A stretch of 64,000 nt of DNA from Amborella trichopoda. Lineage: Eukaryota; Streptophyta; Magnoliopsida; Amborellales; Amborellaceae. Shown piece after piece: positions 56,676 to 64,000 of this stretch. A model generated the notes under the pieces. The model did not search any database, was not told the origin of the DNA, and worked only from the letters and a program-made list of their open reading frames with translations. Within the stretch, counting starts at the first letter, position 1, and every line of letters starts with the position of its first letter. Made by a program: the position numbers and the translations under genes. The stretch lies in assembly GCF_000471905.2 (NCBI RefSeq), contig NW_006494719.1, forward strand, positions 1,004,293 to 1,068,292. Direction: 5' to 3'.

Positions 56676-58355
56676 CGCTTGCACTCAATGTTTAAAAAAT
56701 CAGTGACTCGATCCAGAATCAGGCAATCTGGATCAGGTTATCGGCTAGGCCGTTTCGGCTTCAACTATAAAACGGGATTCGCCGAATCTGCACGTATGCT
56801 AAAACATCTTTCCAGCTGGCCTGTTAGATGGGGTCACTGCACACGCGTCATCCTCAAGGTCATATTAAATTAAGAAATATAAAGCAAGCAAATAACCCTG
56901 TTGACCAACCCATGTAAATCCTTCTTCCCCAAGTCCATACTAAATTCTTAAGGTCCGCTTAAAATGCTACAAACCTTGTTGTAAGATATTTTTAGTTTGA
57001 TTGTATGATATCTTTATTTTCACGCTTCCTAAATGAGAAATCTTACTTGTATGATATTTTTATTTTCATGCTCATTAAATGAGAAATCCTAAATGACCGA
57101 CGTCCGCTTTGTCGAGAAGTATTTTTTTTATTTTTAAAATTTTGACAGTTTTATTTTCCATTTTTCAGGGTCAAATTTTTTTAAATTTTTTTTAAAATCA
57201 TAACATTAAAATTTATTAGGGATTTTATTTGATTTTTAATCATATGATATGGAAGTATTTTCTAATAATTTTTTAATTGTGTTTGTTATAATATTATAAT
57301 TAATAATTGGGAAAAGTTTATATAGAGCCGAGGCTCTAAAAAAACAAATTTGAGCCTACCTCAAAAATTTCACTAGAAGAGGTTGTTTTGATGTCCAAAT
57401 ATTCTCAAATTGATCATCTCGACATCCAGATATACAGACATGAAAAAAAGGGATTCAACTTTTGGAAATAGGGTATTTTGTAATGCATTTTTGGACAATC
57501 AATTTTCAAGATTTTCAAGATTTCATAACTCTATCGATTTACAATAGTTTTGAAGCTTTAAACTTTATAAATAAATATGAAAATATATTTTAAGGCTATC
57601 ACAAAGATTTCCAGTATTGAAACCACAATTCTCGACACTATTTGAAGGTACGCTCTAATTTGATTGTTTAGAGCCTACGCTCTGTACAAATCGCACCCTT
57701 AATAATTATACATAGATAACAAAATCTTATATTTTATTTATTAATTTATTTATATTATAAATGATGTAATGTATTTTTTTTTTATAGTTGTAAATAAGAT
57801 TTTTTAAATTAAATGATATCACAAGATAATTTAGATTTATTCTTATTTATATAGTAAAATAATTATAAAATATAAACAAACAATTTCAATTTCCGTATGT
57901 AATATTATAGTTCGGTAAGTTTTGATAATTTTGGATGAGTAAAGTAAATTAATAAATATTTGATATTTTGATGTGATCTAATTTCACTTTATATAGGAAA
58001 TTACTATTTTTAATATGATAATATAGAAATGTATTCTAATATTTGTAAATTATTTTGATGCAATATTGTAATATTATACTATAGTTAATAATTATACAGA
58101 CATCGAGATAGGAAAACATCATCTTAGTATTCACCTATTTTACAAAATAATAAAAGTACATAATGCACTACTCCTAAACTATTTTAGAAACTAAAAGAAA
58201 ACTATTTTTAGAGATTTATAGTGATTTTTTAAAAAATGTTGAGGCAAAAATTGCCGATTCAGCCGATTCTCCTATCCGATCCACCGATCCGACACGGGTA
58301 TGCATGTGACAAATTTGTGTCACCAATCATATTTTTGAAACCTTGCATGCACTTG
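56672..58355. mobile_element. Possible inverted-repeat element with GATCC/GATCGG ends
   Basis: The left end ('tgcactcaatgtttaaaaa' followed by 'tgactcgatccagaatc') and the right end on the other strand ('tgcatgcaaggtttcaaaaa' followed by 'gtcggatcggtggatcgg') resemble each other as inverted repeats about 1.6 kb apart. The interior is AT-rich and contains the MITE at 57309. The ends are diverged and no target duplication was found. It could be a decayed DNA transposon. Confidence 0.35.
57309..57698 (-). mobile_element. MULE-type MITE, copy 2 (390 bp)
   Basis: Inverted relative to copy 1 at 2110-2504 and similar along its whole length. Ends GGGAAAAGTTTATATAGAGCC-like and GGGTGCGATTTGTACAGAGC on the other strand. 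It is flanked by TTAATAATT on both sides (57300-57308 and 57699-57707), a perfect 9-bp target duplication. Non-coding. Confidence 0.92.
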
Positions 58356-58437
58356 TACTTATTCTACATCGCCAAAGAGACAAACTCCATTGTAAAATAA
58401 TTAAATGTTCATTTATAATATATTGTGATAACTCTAA

Positions 58438-60297
58438 GGGCCTATTTGGGTACGTGCATGGATTCCTAATATCTTGGATTTTGCTAAAATCCCCCGTTTT
58501 GATTGCTTAATAACAAGGACACTTAAAATCAAGAAAATCAAAATCATGGAAATAAGGCCTACTTTTTCATGATTTTATTTCCACACCAAAGCCTATTTTT
58601 TTGCATTTTCAAGGTCCATGGATTTCACTCATTGGCACCCTTGACCTGAAACATAGGAGAGCATTTGGTAGGTATGAAAATTTTAGAGAGAAAAAGTACT
58701 TAAATTTTTTAAAGAGATAAACTATATCAAAATTTTTAGAGAGAAACTATATCAAATTTTAACTTTTAGAAAGAGAAAGTATGGTAAAATTTCAGAGAGA
58801 GAAAGTATGTTAAAATTTTAAAGAGAGAAAGTACCAATATTTTTTAGAGAGGTGAACTATCTCAAAATTTTAAAGAGAGAAACTACCTCAAATTTTAACT
58901 TTTAGATAGAAAACGTAAGTTAACATTTTAGAGAGAGAAAGTATATTAAAATTTAAGAGAGAGAAAGTACAAATTTTTTTCGAGAGATGAACTATCTCAA
59001 AATTTTAGAGAGAAAAACTATCTCAATTTTAAACTTTTAGAGAGAAAAAGTATGTTACAATTTTAGAGAGAAAGTACCAAAAATTTTTAGAGAGGTAAAC
59101 TATCTCAAAATTTTAGAGAGAGACTCTATCTCAAAATTTAAGTTTTAGAGATAAACTATCATATTTTAGAGAGAGAAAATACATGTAAATTTTTAGAGAG
59201 AGAAATTATCTCAATTTTAGAGAGATAAGATATTTCAAAAGTTTTAGAGAGAAAAACAATCTCTATTCTAATTTTTAGAGAGAGAAACTGCTTAAAAAAT
59301 TTTAAAGATAGAAACTATATCAAAAATTTTGGAGAGAGAAACTATCGCAAAATTCATGGTCTAGAGAGAGAGTATTTTAAAATTTTGGAAAGATAAAATT
59401 TATCAAATTTAGAAATAGAAAGTACGTGAAATTTTTAGAGAAAGAAACTATCTCAAAAAAATTTAGAGAGAAACTTTCTCAAAATGTAAGTTTAGAGAGA
59501 GAAAGTATATCAAATTTTAGAGAGACACTATATCAAATGTTCAAGAGAGAAACTATTTCAAAATTTTAGAAAGAGAAACTATCTCAAACTTGATGTTTTA
59601 GAGAGAGAAAGCATCTTAAAATTTAAGAGAGTAACTATATCAAATTTTAGAGAGAGAAAGTACATAAAAAAATTTCAAAAAAGAAACTATTGCAAAATTT
59701 TTAGAGATAAATTATCTCAAATTTTAGCTTTTAGAAAGAGAAAGTATCTTAAAATTTGAGAGAACAACTATATCATATTTTAGAGAGTGGAACTACTTAA
59801 AAATGAGAGATAAACTATCTTAAAAAATTATTGAAGAGGGGAACTATATCAAGTTTTAAGTTTTAGAGATAGAGTATCTTAAAATTTTAGAATGAGAGAC
59901 TATATTGAATTTTAAAGAGAGTAAAGAACCTAAAAATTTTGGAGAGAAATTATCTCAAAATTTTTAGATAGACAATTTCAAATTTTAAATTTTGTATAGA
60001 AAGTATATTAAATTTTAGAGAGAGAAACTATCCCAAAATTTTTATAGATACATTATCCCAAATTTTGAGTTTTAGAGAGGGAAAGAATATAGAACTTTTA
60101 GAGAGAGAAATTGTATCAAGTTTATTACCAAACAAGGGGCATGGAAGTGATTGCAAGGAGCCATGAATTTTGTATAGTTTATCCAAACAAGAGATTTGAG
60201 GAATCCATGACAAAAATCCTTGATATTGAAAATCCATAGATTTCCTTAAGATTTCAAATATCTAAGATTCCTAATTTCCTCCTATCCAAACGGGCCC
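58438..60297. mobile_element. PIF/Harbinger-like non-autonomous element with minisatellite interior (1860 bp)
   Basis: The left end reads GGGCCTATTTGGGTACG followed by GGATTCCTAATATCTTGG. The right end on the other strand reads GGGCCCGTTTGGATAGG followed by TTAGGAATCTTAGATA. TAA flanks both sides (58435-58437 and 60298-60300). A three-base TAA target and GGGCC.GTTTGG ends fit PIF/Harbinger (Tourist-type) elements. A second inverted pair sits further in ('catttggtaggt' near 58664 against 'attaccaaacaa' near 60123). No transposase. The interior is a long minisatellite. Confidence 0.75.
58680..60110 (+). repeat. TTTTAGAGAGAGAAACTATCTCAAAA minisatellite, about 1.4 kb
   Basis: Roughly 45-50 degenerate units of 25-35 bp built of TTTTAGAGAGAGAAA + GTAT/CTAT + CTCAAAA. 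A higher-order pattern is visible: units with 'AAAGTAT(GTTAAA)' alternate with units with 'AAACTATCTCAAA', and 'TTTAAGTTTTAGAGA' recurs every few units. Confined to the interior of the PIF/Harbinger-like element. Confidence 0.92.
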
Positions 60298-60377
60298 TAA
60301 AAGATATAGGTTCTATAATTGTGACAATAGAAGCTTAATTGAAAGTAGGGATGCCCATTTCCTAGAAAATTTAGATA

Positions 60378-62112
60378 ATGAAAAAGGTAAAAATAAATAG
60401 GTTGACCTATTTGAAGAAGATCACAACAAATATCAAAGCAATCCCATGCATGTTTTATCAACAAATAGTAATTTTGACCCTATTGAGTCCCCAAATCGTT
60501 AGAAATCAAAGATATGGAACTCCTCCTTTCTATTTAGATTATTATTACGTATGTTTAAATGCGTATGAGATAGATGAACCATGTACTTCTAGTGCAGCCA
60601 TCAAATGACTTGAATCATCTGAATGAGTCAATATTATGGATGGCGAAATTAACTCTATTGAAAAAAAACCAAGTATGGGAACTTGTGTACCTACTTCAAG
60701 GTAGGACTGTAGGATGTAAATGGATACTTAAAAAGAATTTAAAAGTTGATAGAACCATTGATAAAAAAAAGGCTAGATTAGTAACCAACGAGTTTACTAT
60801 AAAAGGAGTAGATTATGTACAGACATATTCTCTTGTAGCAAAATGGCATTTATAATAATAATATTAGCATTGGTAGCATATTATGACGTGAAATTAATTT
60901 AATTAGATGTTAAGACAACTTTTTGAACTAGAGAATTAATCGAAGATATCTATATAAAACAATAAGAGGGATACATAGTTAAAGGTGAAGAAAAAATACA
61001 TAAATTGAAGAAATCATTATATCGTTTAAAACAATCATCAAAGCAATGATACTTAACTTTTCGTAAGACAATTCCCCAAATTGGCTATGTAGCTAATAGA
61101 CTGGATCATTGTTGTGTATACGTTTGGAATAGTGAGAGTAATTTGTGATTTTATCTCTATATGTAGGTGATAATCTATTAGCTGGTAATGGTATAGAAAT
61201 AATAAATAAAGCTAATTCTGGGCTTAATTCACATTTTGAAATGAAGAATTTGGGAAAAACATCATATGTTTTGGGAATAAAGATTGCAAAGGATAGAAAT
61301 TCAAGGCTACTCTATTTATCTCAAGAAAAATATCTAGAGAATGTTTTTAAGAGATTTAACATGAAAAACTACAAACCAATAAAAACTCTTATTTGCAAGG
61401 GTATGAAGCTATCAAAGAAAGAATGCACAACTAATGACATGGATAAGGCTAAAATGGAACAAATTCTATATAATCAAGCCATTGGGTGTATTATGTATAC
61501 TCTGCTTTGTATAAGACATGACGTTAGGTTTGTAATTTGATATGTAAGAGTATTTAAAAGTAACCTAGATATGACTCATTGTCACGCAATTAAAAGGATA
61601 CTCAAATATATTCAAGGAACCAAACAATATAAATTATGTTATTTGACTAATAACCTGGAAATTTATGGATTCTTTGAAGACTTTGCAGGAGATCCTAATG
61701 ATAAAAAATCCACTTTTGAAAATATTTTCTTTTTTGAAGGAGGTTTTGTTTCTTGGTTTAGTAATATAGGAATGTGTTGCTTGGTGCAAAATGGAAGCAG
61801 TATACGTCATTTATAGTATAGCTTCTACTTTTGTCGTCTAGATAAGCCACTTCATTACGGATTTAAAGCTAGAAATAACTGACGAGACAATGAGGATATT
61901 TTGTCATAATCAGACTGCACTTTTGTTAATTAAAAATGGAGCAACCAACGGTAGACATATAGAAGTTAATTATCACTATATTCAAGACCAAATGAAAAAG
62001 AAAGAAATTATACTAAGTTATTTGTCTTCCAATGATATGATAGCAAACCCCGTAACTAAGTGATTGATTATGAAAATGTGCTACAACCATGTGACCATGA
62101 TGGGGCTTAGAA
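60378..62112 (+). mobile_element. Ty1/copia pol fossil (RT and RNase H part)
   Basis: Copia-type reverse transcriptase start ('NQVWELVYLLQGRTVGCKWI', 'KKARLVTNEF'), mid part ('LYVGDNLLAGNG', 'FEMKNLGKTSYVLGIKI', 'LYLSQEKYLENVFKRFNM') and RNase H-like end with 'HCHAIKRILKYIQGT' and a final 'MGLR'. Gag, protease, integrase and LTRs were not found. Broken, with several breaks; old. It stops within a few bases of the third PMD copy. Confidence 0.85.
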
Positions 62113-63495
62113 AAATAAAAATTTTCCTCCCGAGAGGCATCCCAGCAATCTTTAACATATGGGGGCAAGTGGCATCCGTCAGGTTGCCGTTAATCTCATA
62201 CGCCCCCAGGAAGTACGCTGAGAGCCGCCTGAAAATGTAATGGATTGGGAAGCTTTGGTAAAACGCCCAGGGAGACCCTCGTCTGCAAGGGCCTCATTTC
62301 TGGCGTCCCTCGGAGGAACCTTCCCATGAGCAATGGCCCCCAGCCCATGAAAAATGCTGCATAAAACGGGATGAGCTAACGTGAAGCCGGTTCCTTCGAC
62401 CATCATACATGCCACATAAAAGCAGCCCCATAAAATGAAGTAACCCCTCGAGCTCGGCAAAGAAAATTTGCATAGAAAGAGGGCCAAATACGAGGTCAGG
62501 TACACATTGTCCCGCCCCTAGCACCTGGGAGGGGTAACTGTCTTCTTCGAAGCCTTAATGGCCTCCACCATCAGTGCGTCGTCATTCCACAAGATGCTTG
62601 AGCCTGTGTCTTCACTATCCTAACGATTACTTTGTAAATAATCCCTCCACGCTTTAAAGTGTCGGATTTGAGCTTGGACTCCGAGAGCAAGAGCTGATAA
62701 ATCTCAAACAGCTCATTGAGACCAGACGGAGCCGGCCTACCTCTAATGGGTCGGTTACCGAAAATGACTAGTTTGCTCTATACGAGCTCTTCATGCTCCT
62801 CTCCCAACAGGGGAAGGCCGCCCACAAAGTATAGATCTAAAAGGGTGATTCCGGCTTCACCACCCTCCAAGTGCCAACTTTTAGTCTTGGGGAACCATTC
62901 CTCCAATAAAGCATTGACGGTATTAGGGTAGCGGTCGTAATAATCAGTCGAGCACTGACACGCCGTGGCTAGCCTGCAATCCTTCAAGATCTTGGCAAAA
63001 GAATCAAGGACATCAAATGTGCTATACCAGGCTATGAATTGGTGTTCTCCCTCAAAACGAAGAGCACCGGCGGCCCATTGAAGACCAAGCTTAGCCAATA
63101 TCCTCTTTCCCAACGTGGGAATGTCCTCCCTGGAGGCAAAATTCATCTGCAAGGCATGATAGAGAGGTACATCATCCTTCTGGATGAGAGGCTCCTCGTC
63201 ATCGCACCCATAGGTGCAGAGTTCGACAATTTCTCCTACGTAGGTGAGGCTCGAGGGCCATTTTATCTCCTGAGTAGGCTCAATGCTTCCAAGTGAGGTT
63301 CCCCTCACTAAAGAAATGCCTGTGTAAAAATCAGTCCCCAGCTCACCCCCGCGAGGTAACTGGTTGACGTCAAGGATGTCCGCTGCAAAGAAACAAAAGA
63401 AGGTAAGATTAGCAACTCAGGTCATGCCACTCAAACAAGCAGTGAGAGAAAAGAAACCTTACCAAGGGGAGGGGCAGCGCTTGTACTGGCCATTA
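62113..63495 (-). mobile_element. Third plant-mobile-domain gene copy (fossil)
   Basis: Minus strand. The N-terminal PMD part (62778-63308) shows 'LVRGTSL', 'EIKWPSSLTYV', 'LRFEGEHQFIAWYSTF', 'WHLEGGEAGITLLDLYFVGGLPLLG'. The later part (62179-62510) shows 'YLALFLCKFSLPSS', 'FHGLGAIAHGK' and reaches the copia junction near 62113. A short upstream exon is possible at about 63455-63493 (MASTSAAPP, donor GGTAAGG, acceptor TTTGCAG near 63384), which suits a spliced gene. Not clearly inside an LTR element; it could come from another A/B-like element or from a host PMD gene. Broken, with a few breaks. Confidence 0.7.
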
Positions 63496-64000
63496 TTGTC
63501 GACATACAACTCTGCTTGAAGAAGATGAGAGAAGAGAAGCGAGCGAAGGATAGAAAGGAAATTAGGGTTCACAATTCAAAGGCGAACCCCTGCACGTCCC
63601 CCTCCTAATAAGAGCTAAAGAAGGGAGATCACACGTCTCGCAAAACCAACGAAGCAAGCATGTGGACCAATCACAAGAAGGTGCGAACGACAAGCAGAGG
63701 GAAGCGTCGCGTGAAAACGGGGCACAAAAGCATAACCGCCATGCAAAGTGGAGTGTCGCACGAGCGAAACGTTGCGTGGCTCAGAGGTATGGAAGTATGT
63801 ATAGCACGCAAGGTGATGTGCCGCACATGCTAAAGATCACGCTCCGTCCCGAGGAAGCATTGAGGACACGTAATCAAGCGGCCATACAACGGCAACACAG
63901 TCCTCTCATTAAGCATTTACTGCTCCGCATGCGTGACATGGCTCATCGAAGACGACACACCTACCATCGTCAAAATGCCGCTCAGGTATGCAACCCTTTC
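63496..64000. other. Upstream flank of the third PMD copy
   Basis: More GC-rich than most of the window. It has recurring GTCGCACGAGCG, GCCGCACATGC and GTTGCGTGGC words between 63690 and 63850, possibly another half-site field like those before the other PMD copies, but they are too few to be sure. No TATA box identified with confidence. Confidence 0.3.

Noticed and set aside
60028-60237. 69-residue minus-strand frame
   Set aside because: Falls on the end of the minisatellite and the subterminal part of the PIF/Harbinger-like element.

Overview
The window reads as intergenic DNA of a seed plant, most likely a flowering plant. The evidence is AT-rich spacer, dense nested Ty3/gypsy elements of the Tat/Ogre type, a Ty1/copia fossil, a MULE transposase, MITEs, Helitron-like ends, and a decayed host gene fragment resembling plant ASHR2 (SDG39-type SET methyltransferase). 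There is one run of Ns (46768-47208). I saw no rRNA, tRNA, CRISPR or bacterial-type operon, and no host gene that looks intact.

Layout. 1-12.4 kb: very AT-rich DNA with two related Helitron-like blocks (3' ends at 6700 and 11204), a 395-bp MULE-type MITE (2110-2504), CT-rich tandem repeats (7.8-9.1 kb) and a terminal-inverted-repeat element (11948-12403). 12.6-14.0 kb: a solo LTR (12927-13985, target duplication TAAAT) inside an older, oppositely oriented LTR of the same family. 14.05-17.76 kb: a decayed LTR piece, then element C, a Tat-type pol fossil. 17.76-35.3 kb: element B, minus-oriented, with a 3' LTR (17763-20432), a 3' region and an antisense plant-mobile-domain (PMD) gene. B is interrupted by element E (23597-32849, target duplication AGTAT). 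35.3-49.95 kb: element A, plus-oriented, a large Tat/Ogre-type element with long LTRs, gag and an antisense PMD gene. 49.95-51.57 kb: the 3' region and LTR of element D, a relative of E. 51.57-53.26 kb: a decayed MULE transposase. 54.49-55.92 kb: the ASHR2-like pseudogene. 56.6-60.3 kb: a second copy of the 390-bp MITE with a perfect 9-bp target duplication, and a PIF/Harbinger-like element full of minisatellite. 60.4-62.1 kb: a copia pol fossil. 62.1-63.5 kb: a third PMD copy.

Most interesting signal. Elements A and B carry no pol that I recognise inside their own boundaries, but each has an antisense PMD-like gene with its own TATA box. Both also carry arrays of short GC-rich dyads. In the LTR leader the units are full dyads: variable arms around a conserved centre, TAGGC (read on the strand opposite the element's transcript). 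Beside the antisense gene there are half-sites. The arm sequence matches between LTR and antisense-promoter region within one element, but differs between A (CCGGCG type) and B (ATGGCG type). Element E has its own perfect dyads (GGCGACACT / AGTGTCGCC) in both LTR and leader. This could be a lineage-wide cis-acting system, either protein-binding sites or RNA hairpins, whose arms diversify together. All comparisons were made by eye; no alignment or database search was run.
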